Source: Ulva prolifera
Lineage: Eukaryota; Chlorophyta; Ulvophyceae; Ulvales; Ulvaceae
Assembly (NCBI GenBank): GCA_023078555.1
Contig: CM041197.1
Location: 5,787,810 to 5,851,809, forward strand
Reading direction: 5' to 3'
DNA: 64,000 bases
In this document: positions 49,068 through 62,425 of the stretch, in pieces
Position numbering within the stretch: the stretch's first letter is position 1
How the letters are laid out: each line of letters starts with the position of its first letter
Position numbers and translations under genes: made by a program
Notes under the pieces: model-generated
The model's input: only the letters and a program-made list of their open reading frames with translations
The model's database searches: none
Told to the model about the DNA's origin: nothing

Positions 49068-52000
49068 AAAGTTCACAGGTGCTGAATATGTAATGTATTG
49101 GCTCATCGAGAAAAGATTTTCCACACGTCGAAGTTGAGTGCTTTACTACAACACACTCTTCACATGACATAGGTGTGTGTGACCTTTGCGCACGTCTGTT
49201 AAGAGCAACATGCTTCCCTGTCACCTTGAAGTTGAAAAGTTCACAGGTGATGAATATGACTTGTATTGGCTCATCGAGAAAAGATTTTCCACACGTCGAA
49301 GTTGAGTGCTTTACTACAACACACTCTTCACATGACATAGGTGTGTGTGACCTTTGCGCACGTCCGTTAAAGCGCAACCGGCTTCCCTGTCACCTTGAAG
49401 TTGAAAAGTTCACAGGTGCTGAATATGAAATGTATTGGCTCAGCGAGAAAAGATTTTCCACACGTCGAAGTTGAGTGCTTTACTACAACACACTCTTCAC
49501 ATGACATAGGTGTGTGTGACCTTTGCGCACGTCCGTTAAGAGCAACATGCTTCCCTGTCACCTTGAAGTTGAAAAGTTCACAGGTGCTGAATATGTAATG
49601 TATTGGCTCATCGAGAAACGATGTTTCAGACGTCGAAGTTAAGTGATTTACTACATCACACTCTACACATGACATAGGTGTGTGTGACCTTTGTTCACGT
49701 CCGTTAAGAGCAACATGCTTCCCTGTCACCTTGAAGTTGAAAAGTTCACAGGTGCTGAATATGTAATGTATTGGCTCATCGAGAAACGATGTTTCAGACG
49801 TCGAAGTTAAGTGATTTACTACATCACACTCTACACATGACATAGGTGTGTGTGACCTTTGTTCACGTCCGTTAAGAGCAACATGCTTCCCTGTCACCTT
49901 GAAGTTGAAAAGTTCACAGGTGCTGAATATGTAATGTATTGGCTCATCGAGAAAAGATTTTCCACACGTCGAAGTTGAGTGCTTCACTACAACACACTCT
50001 TCACATGACATAGGTGTGTGTGACCTTTGCGCACGTCCGTTAAGAGCAACATGCTTCCCTGTCACCTTGAAGTTGAAAAGTCAACAGGTGCTGAATATGT
50101 AATGTATTGGCTCATCGAGAAATGATTTTTCACACGTCGAAGTTGAGTGCTTTACTACAACACACTCTTCACATGACATAGGTGTGTGTGACCTTTGCGC
50201 ACGTCCGTTAAAGCGCAACCGGCTTCCCTGTCACCTTGAAGTTGAAAAGTTCACAGGTGCTGAATATGAAATGTATTGGCTCAGCGAGAAAAGATTTTCC
50301 ACACGTCGAAGTTGAGTGCTTTACTACAACACACTCTTCACATGACATAGGTGTGTGTGACCTTTGCGCACGTCCGTTAAGAGCAACATGCTTCCCTGTC
50401 ACCTTGAAGTTGAAAAGTTCACAGGTGCTGAATATGTAATGTATTGGCTCATCGAGAAACGATGTTTCAGACGTCGAAGTTAAGTGATTTACTACATCAC
50501 ACTCTACACATGACATAGGTGTGTGTGACCTTTGTTCACGTCCGTTAAGAGCAACATGCTTCCCTGTCACCTTGAAGTTGAAAAGTTCACAGGTGCTGAA
50601 TATGTAATGTATTGGCTCATCGAGAAAAGATTTTCCACACGTCGAAGTTGAGTGCTTTACTACAACACACTCTTCACATGACATAGGTGTGTGTGACCTT
50701 TGCGCACGTCCGTTAAGAGCAACATGCTTCCCTGTCACCTTGAAGTTGAAAAGTTCACAGGTGCTGAATATGTAATGTATTGGCTCATCGAGAAACGATG
50801 TTTCAGACGTCGAAGTTAAGTGATTTACTACATCACACTCTACACATGACATAGGTGTGTGTGACCTTTGTTCACGTCCGTTAAGAGCAACATGCTTCCC
50901 TGTCACCTTGAAGTTGAAAAGTTCACAGGTGCTGAATATGTAATGTATTGGCTCATCGAGAAAAGATTTTCCACACGTCGAAGTTGAGTGCTTCACTACA
51001 ACACACTCTTCACATGACATAGGTGTGTGTGACCTTTGCGCACGTCCGTTAAGAGCAACATGCTTCCCTGTCACCTTGAAGTTGAAAAGTCAACAGGTGC
51101 TGAATATGTAATGTATTGGCTCATCGAGAAATGATTTTTCACACGTCGAAGTTGAGTGCTTTACTACAACACACTTAACTCAAGATATAGGTGTGTGTGA
51201 CCTTTGCGCACGTCCGTTAAAGCGCAACCGGGTTCCCTGTCACCTTGAAGTTGAAAAGTTCACAGGTGCTGAATATGTAATGTATTGGCTCATCGAGAAA
51301 AGATTTTCCACACGTCGAAGTTGAGTGCTTTACTACAACACACTCTTCACATGACATAGGTGTGTGTGACCTTTGCGCACGTCCGTTAAGAGCAACATGC
51401 TTCCCTGTCACCTTGAAGTTGAAAAGTCAACAGGTGCTGAATATGTAATGTATTGGCTCATCGAGAAACGATGTTTCAGACGTCGAAGTCGAGTGCTTTA
51501 CTACAACACACTCTACACATGACATAGGTGTGTGTGACCTTTGTTCACGTCCGTTAAGAGCAACATGCTTCCCTGTCACCTTGAAGTTGAAAAGTTCACA
51601 GGTGCTGAATATGAAATGTATTGGCTCAGCGAGAAAAGATTTTCCACACGTCGAAGTTGAGTGCTTTACTACAACACACTCTTCACATGACATAGGTGTG
51701 TGTGACCTTCGCGCACGTCCGTTAAGAGCAACATGCTTCCCTGTCACCTTGAAGTTGAAAAGTTCACAGGTGCTGAATATGTAATGTATTGGCTCATCGA
51801 GAAACGATGTTTCAGACGTCGAAGTTAAGTGATTTACTACATCACACTCTACACATGACATAGGTGTGTGTGACCTTTGTTCACGTCCGTTAAGAGCAAC
51901 ATGCTTCCCTGTCACCTTGAAGTTGAAAAGTTCACAGGTCCTGAATATGTAATGTATTGGCTCATCGAGAAAAGATTTTCCACACGTCGAAGTTGAGTGC

Positions 52001-54889
52001 TTCACTACAACACACTCTTCACATGACATAGGTGTGTGTGACCTTTGCGCACGTCCGTTAAGAGCAACATGCTTCCCTGTCACCTTGAAGTTGAAAAGTC
52101 AACAGGTGCTGAAAATGTAATGTATTGGCTCATCGAGAAATGATTTTTCACACGTCGAAGTTGAGTGCTTTACTACAACACACTTAACTCAAGATATAGG
52201 TGTGTGTGACCTTTGCGCACGTCCGTTAAAGCGCAACCGGGTTCCCTGTCACCTTGAAGTTGAAAAGTTCACAGGTGCTGAATATGTAATGTATTGGCTC
52301 ATCGAGAAAAGATTTTCCACACGTCGAAGTTGAGTGCTTTACTACAACACACTCTTCACATGACATAGGTGTGTGTGACCTTTGCGCACGTCTGTTAAGA
52401 GCAACATGCTTCCCTGTCACCTTGAAGTTGAAAAGTTCACAGGTGATGAATATGACTTGTATTGGCTCATCGAGAAAAGATTTTCCACACGTCGAAGTTG
52501 AGTGCTTTACTGCAACACACTCTTCACATGACATAGGTGTGTGTGACCTTTGCGCACGTCCGTTAAAGCGCAACCGGCTTCCCTGTCACCTTGAAGTTGA
52601 AAAGTTCACAGGTGCTGAAAATGAAATGTATTGGCTCAGCGAGAAAAGATTTTCCACACGTCGAAGTTGAGTGCTTTACTACAACACACTCATCACATGA
52701 CATAGGTGTGTGTGACCTTTGCGCACGTCCGTTAAGAGCAACATGCTTCCCTGTCACCTTGAAGTTGAAAAGTTCACAGGTGCTGAATATGTAATGTATT
52801 GGCTCATCGAGAAATAATTTTTCAGACGTCGAAGTTAAGTGATTTACTACATCACACTCTACACATGACATAGGTGTGTGTGACCTTTGCGCACGTCCGT
52901 TAAGAGCAACATGCTTCCCTGTCACCTTGAAGTTAAAAAGTTCACAGGTGCTGAATATGTAATGTATTGGCTCATCGAGAAAAGATTTTCCACACGTCGA
53001 AGTTGAGTGCTTTACTACAACACACTCTTCACATGACATAGGTGTGTGTGACCTTTGCGCACGTCCGTTAAGAGCAACATGCTTCCCTGTAACCTTGAAG
53101 TTGAAAAGTTCACAGGTGCTGAATATGTAATGTATTGGCTCAATCGAGAAAAGGTTTCCACACGTCGAAGTTGAGTGCTTTACTACAACACACTCTTCAC
53201 ATGACATAGGTGTGTGTGACCTTTGCGCACGTCCGTTAAGAGCAACATGCTTCCCTGTCACCTTGAAGTTGAAAAGTTCACAGGTGCTGAATATGTAATG
53301 TATTGGCTCATCGAGAAATGATTTTTCAGACGTCGAAGTTAAGTGATTTACTACATCACACTCTACACATGACATAGGTGTGTGTGACCTTTGCGCACGG
53401 CCGTTAAGAGCAACATGCTTCCCTGTCACCTTGAAGTTGAAAAGTTCACAGGTGCTGAATATGTAATGTATTGGCTCATCGAGAAAAGATTTTCCACACG
53501 TCGAAGTTGAGTGCTTCACTACAACACACTCTTCACATGACATAGGTGTGTGTGACCTTTGCGCACGTCCGTTAAGAGCAACATGCTTCCCTGTCACCTT
53601 GAAGTTGAAAAGTCAACAGGTGCTGAATATGTAATGTATTGGCTCATCGAGAAATGATTTTTCACACGTCGAAGTTGAGTGCTTTACTACAACACACTTA
53701 ACTCAAGATATAGGTGTGTGTGACCTTTGCGCACGTCCGTTAAAGCGCAACCGGGTTCCCTGTCACCTTGAAGTTGAAAAGTTCACAGGTGCTGAATATG
53801 TAATGTATTGGCTCATCGAGAAAAGATTTTCCACACGTCGAAGTTGAGTGCTTTACTACAACACACTCTTCAAATGACATAGGTGTGTGTGACCTTTGCG
53901 CACGTCTGTTAAGAGCAACATGCTTCCCTGTCACCTTGAAGTTGAAAAGTTCACAGGTGATGAATATGACTTGTATTGGCTCATCGAGAAAAGATTTTCC
54001 ACACGTCGAAGTTGAGTGCTTTACTACAACACACTCTTCACATGACATAGGTGTGTGTGACCTTTGCGCACGTCCGTTAAAGCGCAACCGGCTTCCCTGT
54101 CACCTTGAAGTTGAAAAGTTCACAGGTGCTGAATATGAAATGTATTGGCTCAGCGAGAAAAGATTTTCCACACGTCGAAGTTGAGTGCTTTACTACAACA
54201 CACTCTTCACATGACATAGGTGTGTGTGACCTTTGCGCACGTCTGTTAAGAGCAACATGCTTCCCTGTCACCTTGAAGTTGAAAAGTTCACAGGTGATGA
54301 ATATGACTTGTATTGGCTCATCGAGAAAAGATTTTCCACACGTCGAAGTTGAGTGCTTTACTACAACACACTCTTCACATGACATAGGTGTGTGTGACCT
54401 TTGCGCACGTCTGTTAAGAGCAACATGCTTCCCTGTCACCTTGAAGTTGAAAAGTTCACAGGTGATGAATATGACTTGTATTGGCTCATCGAGAAAAGAT
54501 TTTCCACACGTCGAAGTTGAGTGCTTTACTGCAACACACTCTTCACATGACATAGGTGTGTGTGACCTTTGCGCACGTCTGTTAAGAGCAACATGCTTCC
54601 CTGTCACCTTGAAGTTGAAAAGTTCACAGGTGATGAATATGACTTGTATTGGCTCATCGAGAAAAGATGTTCCACACGTCGAAGTTGAGTGCTTTACTAC
54701 AACACACTCTTCACATGACATAGGTGTGTGTGACCTTTGCGCACGTCCGTTAAGAGCAACATGCTTCCCTGTCACCTTGAAGTTGAAAAGATCACAGGTG
54801 CTGAATATGTAATGTATTGGCTCATCGAGAAATAATTTTTCAGACGTCGAAGTTGAGTGCTTCACTACACCACACTATTCACATGACAT
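49068..54889 (+). repeat. Composite block copied from 38.1-41.2, 42.3-45.4 and 47.2-47.9 kb
   Basis: About 49068-52113 equals 38140-41185 (+10928), about 51000-54117 equals 42250-45374 (+8743), and from about 54138 on equals 47246 onward (+6892). The decreasing offsets mean the downstream copy lacks material present in the upstream version. This fits one large duplication followed by deletion, or expansion of the upstream copy. Confidence 0.83.
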
Positions 54890-57800
54890 AGGTGTGTGTG
54901 ACCTTTGCGCACGTCCGTTAAGAGCAACATGCTTCCCTGTCACCTAGTAGTTGAAAAGTTCACAGGCGCTGTATATGGCATGCATTTACACAGCGAGAAG
55001 AGAATTCGACACATTGGATCAGAGCGCTACTCTAAAAAACACTTATCACAAGACATAGGTGTGTGTGACCTTTGCGCACGTCCGTTAAGAGCAACATGCT
55101 TCCCTGTAACCTTGAAGTTAAAAAGTTCACAGGTGCTGAATATGTAATGTATTGGCTCATCGAGAAAAGATTTTCCACACGTCGAAGTTGAGTGCTTTAC
55201 TACAACACACTCTTCACATGACATAGGTGTGTGTGACCTTTGCGCACGTCCGTTAAGAGCAACATGCTTCCCTGTCACCTTGAAGTTGAAAAGTTCACAG
55301 GTGCTGAATATGTAATGTATTGGCTCATCGAGAAATAATTTTTTAGACGTCGAAGTTGAGTGCTTCACTACACCACACTATTCACATGACATAGGTGTGT
55401 GTGACCTTTGCGCACGTCCGTTAAGAGCAACATGCTTCCCTGTCACCTAGTAGTTGAAAAGTTCACAGGCGCTGTATATGGCATGCATTTACACAGCGAG
55501 AAGAGAATTCGACACATTGGATCAGAGCGCTACTCTAAAAAACACTTATCACAAGACATAGGTGTGTGTGACCTTTGCGCACGTCCGTTAAGAGCAACAT
55601 GCTTCCCTGTCACCTTGAAGTTAAAAAGTTCACAGGTGCTGAATATGTAATGTATTGGCTCATCGAGAAAAGATTTTCCACACGTCGAAGTTGAGTGCTT
55701 TACTACAACACACTCTTCACATGACATAGGTGTGTGTGACCTTTGCGCACGTCCGTTAAGAGCAACATGCTTCCCTGTAACCTTGAAGTTGAAAAGTTCA
55801 CAGGTGCTGAATATGTAATGTATTGGCTCAATCGAGAAAAGGTTTTCCACACGTCGAAGTTGAGTGCTTTACTACAACACACTCTTCACATGACATAGGT
55901 GTGTGTGACCTTTGCGCACGTCCGTTAAGAGCAACATGCTTCCCTGTCACCTTGAAGTTGAAAAGTTCACAGGTGCTGAATATGTAATGTATTGGCTCAT
56001 CGAGAAATGATTTTTCAGACGTCGAAGTTAAGTGATTTACTACATCACACTCTACACATGACATAGGTGTGTGTGACCTTTGCGCACGGCCGTTAAGAGC
56101 AACATGCTTCCCTGTCACCTTGAAGTTGAAAAGTTCACAGGTGCTGAATATGTAATGTATTGGCTCATCGAGAAAAGATTTTCCACACGTCGAAGTTGAG
56201 TGCTTCACTACAACACACTCTTCACATGACATAGGTGTGTGTGACCTTTGCGCACGTCCGTTAAGAGCAACATGCTTCCCTGTCACCTTGAAGTTGAAAA
56301 GTCAACAGGTGCTGAATATGTAATGTATTGGCTCATCGAGAAATGATTTTTCACACGTCGAAGTTGAGTGCTTTACTACAACACACTCTTCACATGACAT
56401 AGGTGTGTGTGACCTTTGCGCACGTCCGTTAAGAGCAACATGCTTCCCTGTAACCTTGAAGTTGAAAAGTTCACAGGTGCTGAATATGTAATGTATTGGC
56501 TCAATCGAGAAAAGGTTTTCCACACGTCGAAGTTGAGTGCTTTACTACAACACACTCTTCACATGACATAGGTGTGTGTGACCTTTGCGCACGTCCGTTA
56601 AGAGCAACATGCTTCCCTGTCACCTTGAAGTTGAAAAGTTCACAGGTGCTGAATATGTAATGTATTGGCTCATCGAGAAATGATTTTTCAGACGTCGAAG
56701 TTAAGTGATTTACTACATCACACTCTACACATGACATAGGTGTGTGTGACCTTTACGCACGGCCGTTAAGAGCAACATGCTTCCCTGTCACCTTGAAGTT
56801 GAAAAGTTCACAGGTGCTGAATATGTAATGTATTGGCTCATCGAGAAAAGATTTTCCACACGTCGAAGTTGAGTGCTTCACTACAACACACTCTTCACAT
56901 GACATAGGTGTGTGTGACCTTTGCGCACGTCCGTTAAGAGCAACATGCTTCCCTGTCACCTTGAAGTTGAAAAGTCAACAGGTGCTGAATATGTAATGTA
57001 TTGGCTCATCGAGAAATGATTTTCCACACGTCGAAGTTGAGTGCTTTACTACAACACACTTAACTCAAGATATAGGTGTGTGTGACCTTTGCGCACGTCC
57101 GTTAAAGCGCAACCGGGTTCCCTGTCACCTAAAAGTTAAAAAGTTCACAGGTGCTGAATATGTAATGTATTGGCTCATCGAGAAATGATTTTTCACACGT
57201 CGAAGTTGAGTGCTTTACTACAACACACTCTTCACATGACATAGGTGTGTGTGACCTTTGCGCACGTCCGTTAAGAGCAACATGCTTCCCTGTCACCTTG
57301 AAGATGAAAAGTTCACAGGTGCTGAATATGTAATGTATTGGCTCATCGAGAAACGATGTTTCAGACGTCGAAGTTAAGTGATTTACTACATCACACTCTA
57401 CACATGACATAGGTGTGTGTGACCTTTGTTCACGTCCGTTAAGAGCAACATGCTTCCCTGTCACCTTGAAGTTGAAAAGTTCACAGGTGCTGAATATGTA
57501 ATGTATTGGCTCATCGAGAAAAGATTTTCCACACGTCGAAGTTGAGTGCTTCACTACAACACACTCTTCACATGACATAGGTGTGTGTGACCTTTGCGCA
57601 CGTCCGTTAAGAGCAACATGCTTCCCTGTCACCTTGAAGTTGAAAAGTCAACAGGTGCTGAATATGTAATGTATTGGCTCATCGAGAAATGATTTTTCAC
57701 ACGTCGAAGTTGAGTGCTTGACTACAACACACTTAACTCAAGATATAGGTGTGTGTGACCTTTGCGCACGTCCGTTAAAGCGCAACCGGGTTCCCTGTCA

Positions 57801-60800
57801 CCTTGAAGTTGAAAAGTTCACAGGTGCTGAATATGTAATGTATTGGCTCATCGAGAAAAGATTTTCCACACGTCGAAGTTGAGTGCTTTACTACAACACA
57901 CTCTTCACATGACATAGCTGTGTGTGACCTTTGCGCACGTCTGTTAAGAGCAACATGCTTCCCTGTCACCTTGAAGTTGAAAAGTTCACAGGTGATGAAT
58001 ATGACTTGTATTGGCTCATCGAGAAAAGATTTTCCACACGTCGAAGTTGAGTGCTTTACTGCAACACACTCTTCACATGACATAGGTGTGTGTGACCTTT
58101 GCGCACGTCCGTTAAAGCGCAACCGGCTTCCCTGTCACCTTGAAGTTGAAAAGTTCACAGGTGCTGAATATGAAATGTATTGGCTCAGCGAGAAAAGATT
58201 TTCCACACGTCGAAGTTGAGTGCTTCACTACAACACACTCTTCACATGACATAGGTGTGTGTGACCTTTGCGCACGTCCGTTAAGAGCAACATGCTTCCC
58301 TGTCACCTTGAAGTTGAAAAGTCAACAGGTGCTGAATATGTAATGTATTGGCTCATCGAGAAATGATTTTTCACACGTCGAAGTTGAGTGCTTGACTACA
58401 ACACACTTAACTCAAGATATAGGTGTGTGTGACCTTTGCGCACGTCCGTTAAGAGCAACATGCTTCCCTGTCACCTAGTAGTTGAAAAGTTCACAGGCGC
58501 TGTATATGGCATGCATTTACACAGCGAGAAGAGAATTCGACACATTGGATCAGAGCGCTACTCTAAAAAACACTTATCACAAGACATAGGTGTGTGTGAC
58601 CTTTGCGCACGTCCGTTAAGAGCAACATGCTTCCCTGTAACCTTGAAGTTAAAAAGTTCACAGGTGCTGAATATGTAATGTATTGGCTCATCGAGAAAAG
58701 ATTTTCCACACGTCGAAGTTGAGTGCTTTACTACAACACACTCTTCACATGACATAGGTGTGTGTGACCTTTGCGCACGTCCGTTAAGAGCAACATGCTT
58801 CCCTGTCACCTTGAAGTTGAAAAGTTCACAGGTGCTGAATATGTAATGTATTGGCTCATCGAGAAATAATTTTTTAGACGTCGAAGTTGAGTGCTTCACT
58901 ACACCACACTATTCACATGACATAGGTGTGTGTGACCTTTGCGCACGTCCGTTAAGAGCAACATGCTTCCCTGTCACCTAGTAGTTGAAAAGTTCACAGG
59001 CGCTGTATATGGCATGCATTTACACAGCGAGAAGAGAATTCGACACATTGGATCAGAGCGCTACTCTAAAAAACACTTATCACAAGACATAGGTGTGTGT
59101 GACCTTTGCGCACGTCCGTTAAGAGCAACATGCTTCCCTGTCACCTTGAAGTTAAAAAGTTCACAGGTGCTGAATATGTAATGTATTGGCTCATCGAGAA
59201 AAGATTTTCCACACGTCGAAGTTGAGTGCTTTACTACAACACACTCTTCACATGACATAGGTGTGTGTGACCTTTGCGCACGTCCGTTAAGAGCAACATG
59301 CTTCCCTGTAACCTTGAAGTTGAAAAGTTCACAGGTGCTGAATATGTAATGTATTGGCTCAATCGAGAAAAGGTTTTCCACACGTCGAAGTTGAGTGCTT
59401 TACTACAACACACTCTTCACATGACATAGGTGTGTGTGACCTTTGCGCACGTCCGTTAAGAGCAACATGCTTCCCTGTCACCTTGAAGTTGAAAAGTTCA
59501 CAGGTGCTGAATATGTAATGTATTGGCTCATCGAGAAATGATTTTTCAGACGTCGAAGTTAAGTGATTTACTACATCACACTCTACACATGACATAGGTG
59601 TGTGTGACCTTTGCGCACGGCCGTTAAGAGCAACATGCTTCCCTGTCACCTTGAAGTTGAAAAGTTCACAGGTGCTGAATATGTAATGTATTGGCTCATC
59701 GAGAAAAGATTTTCCACACGTCGAAGTTGAGTGCTTCACTACAACACACTCTTCACATGACATAGGTGTGTGTGACCTTTGCGCACGTCCGTTAAGAGCA
59801 ACATGCTTCCCTGTCACCTTGAAGTTGAAAAGTCAACAGGTGCTGAATATGTAATGTATTGGCTCATCGAGAAATGATTTTTCACACGTCGAAGTTGAGT
59901 GCTTTACTACAACACACTCTTCACATGACATAGGTGTGTGTGACCTTTGCGCACGTCCGTTAAGAGCAACATGCTTCCCTGTAACCTTGAAGTTGAAAAG
60001 TTCACAGGTGCTGAATATGTAATGTATTGGCTCAATCGAGAAAAGGTTTTCCACACGTCGAAGTTGAGTGCTTTACTACAACACACTCTTCACATGACAT
60101 AGGTGTGTGTGACCTTTGCGCACGTCCGTTAAGAGCAACATGCTTCCCTGTCACCTTGAAGTTGAAAAGTTCACAGGTGCTGAATATGTAATGTATTGGC
60201 TCATCGAGAAATGATTTTTCAGACGTCGAAGTTAAGTGATTTACTACATCACACTCTACACATGACATAGGTGTGTGTGACCTTTACGCACGGCCGTTAA
60301 GAGCAACATGCTTCCCTGTCACCTTGAAGTTGAAAAGTTCACAGGTGCTGAATATGTAATGTATTGGCTCATCGAGAAAAGATTTTCCACACGTCGAAGT
60401 TGAGTGCTTCACTACAACACACTCTTCACATGACATAGGTGTGTGTGACCTTTGCGCACGTCCGTTAAGAGCAACATGCTTCCCTGTCACCTTGAAGTTG
60501 AAAAGTCAACAGGTGCTGAATATGTAATGTATTGGCTCATCGAGAAATGATTTTCCACACGTCGAAGTTGAGTGCTTTACTACAACACACTTAACTCAAG
60601 ATATAGGTGTGTGTGACCTTTGCGCACGTCCGTTAAAGCGCAACCGGGTTCCCTGTCACCTAAAAGTTAAAAAGTTCACAGGTGCTGAATATGTAATGTA
60701 TTGGCTCATCGAGAAATGATTTTTCACACGTCGAAGTTGAGTGCTTTACTACAACACACTCTTCACATGACATAGGTGTGTGTGACCTTTGCGCACGTCC

Positions 60801-61978
60801 GTTAAGAGCAACATGCTTCCCTGTCACCTTGAAGATGAAAAGTTCACAGGTGCTGAATATGTAATGTATTGGCTCATCGAGAAACGATGTTTCAGACGTC
60901 GAAGTTAAGTGATTTACTACATCACACTCTACACATGACATAGGTGTGTGTGACCTTTGTTCACGTCCGTTAAGAGCAACATGCTTCCCTGTCACCTTGA
61001 AGTTGAAAAGTTCACAGGTGCTGAATATGTAATGTATTGGCTCATCGAGAAAAGATTTTCCACACGTCGAAGTTGAGTGCTTCACTACAACACACTCTTC
61101 ACATGACATAGGTGTGTGTGACCTTTGCGCACGTCCGTTAAGAGCAACATGCTTCCCTGTCACCTTGAAGTTGAAAAGTCAACAGGTGCTGAATATGTAA
61201 TGTATTGGCTCATCGAGAAATGATTTTTCACACGTCGAAGTTGAGTGCTTGACTACAACACACTTAACTCAAGATATAGGTGTGTGTGACCTTTGCGCAC
61301 GTCCGTTAAAGCGCAACCGGGTTCCCTGTCACCTTGAAGTTGAAAAGTTCACAGGTGCTGAATATGTAATGTATTGGCTCATCGAGAAAAGATTTTCCAC
61401 ACGTCGAAGTTGAGTGCTTTACTACAACACACTCTTCACATGACATAGCTGTGTGTGACCTTTGCGCACGTCTGTTAAGAGCAACATGCTTCCCTGTCAC
61501 CTTGAAGTTGAAAAGTTCACAGGTGATGAATATGACTTGTATTGGCTCATCGAGAAAAGATTTTCCACACGTCGAAGTTGAGTGCTTTACTGCAACACAC
61601 TCTTCACATGACATAGGTGTGTGTGACCTTTGCGCACGTCCGTTAAAGCGCAACCGGCTTCCCTGTCACCTTGAAGTTGAAAAGTTCACAGGTGCTGAAT
61701 ATGAAATGTATTGGCTCAGCGAGAAAAGATTTTCCACACGTCGAAGTTGAGTGCTTCACTACAACACACTCTTCACATGACATAGGTGTGTGTGACCTTT
61801 GCGCACGTCCGTTAAGAGCAACATGCTTCCCTGTCACCTTGAAGTTGAAAAGTCAACAGGTGCTGAATATGTAATGTATTGGCTCATCGAGAAATGATTT
61901 TTCACACGTCGAAGTTGAGTGCTTGACTACAACACACTTAACTCAAGATATAGGTGTGTGTGACCTTTGCGCACGTCC
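54890..61978 (+). repeat. 3531-bp (21-unit) higher-order repeat, two copies
   Basis: The period-3531 match starts near 54890 and ends near 61978, giving copies at about 54890-58420 and 58421-61951. I noticed no substitutions between them by eye, including shared private variants such as GACCTTTACGCACGG (about 56751 and 60282), GAAGATGAAAAG (about 57300 and 60831) and GACATAGCTGTG (about 57911 and 61442). It is among the youngest-looking duplications in the array. Confidence 0.88.
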
Positions 61979-62425
61979 GTTAAAGCGCAACCGGGTTCCC
62001 TGTCACCTTGAAGTTGAAAAGTTCACAGGTGCTGAATATGTAATGTATTGGCTCATCGAGAAAAGATTTTCCACACGTCGAAGTTGAGTGCTTTACTACA
62101 ACACACTCTTCACATGACATAGCTGTGTGTGACCTTTGCGCACGTCTGTTAAGAGCAACATGCTTCCCTGTCACCTTGAAGTTGAAAAGTTCACAGGTGA
62201 TGAATATGACTTGTATTGGCTCATCGAGAAAAGATTTTCCACACGTCGAAGTTGAGTGCTTTACTGCAACACACTCTTCACATGACATAGGTGTGTGTGA
62301 CCTTTGCGCACGTCCGTTAAAGCGCAACCGGCTTCCCTGTCACCTTGAAGTTGAAAAGTTCACAGGTGCTGAATATGAAATGTATTGGCTCAGCGAGAAA
62401 AGATTTTCCACACGTCGAAGTTGAG
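61035..62425 (+). repeat. 674-bp (four-unit) tandem duplication
   Basis: A four-unit block (about 61080-61753) recurs directly at +674 bp, with shared variants GACATAGCTGTG at about 61442 and 62116 and the class D unit that follows. It overlaps the end of the second 3531-bp copy, so it arose after, or as part of, that event. Confidence 0.85.
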
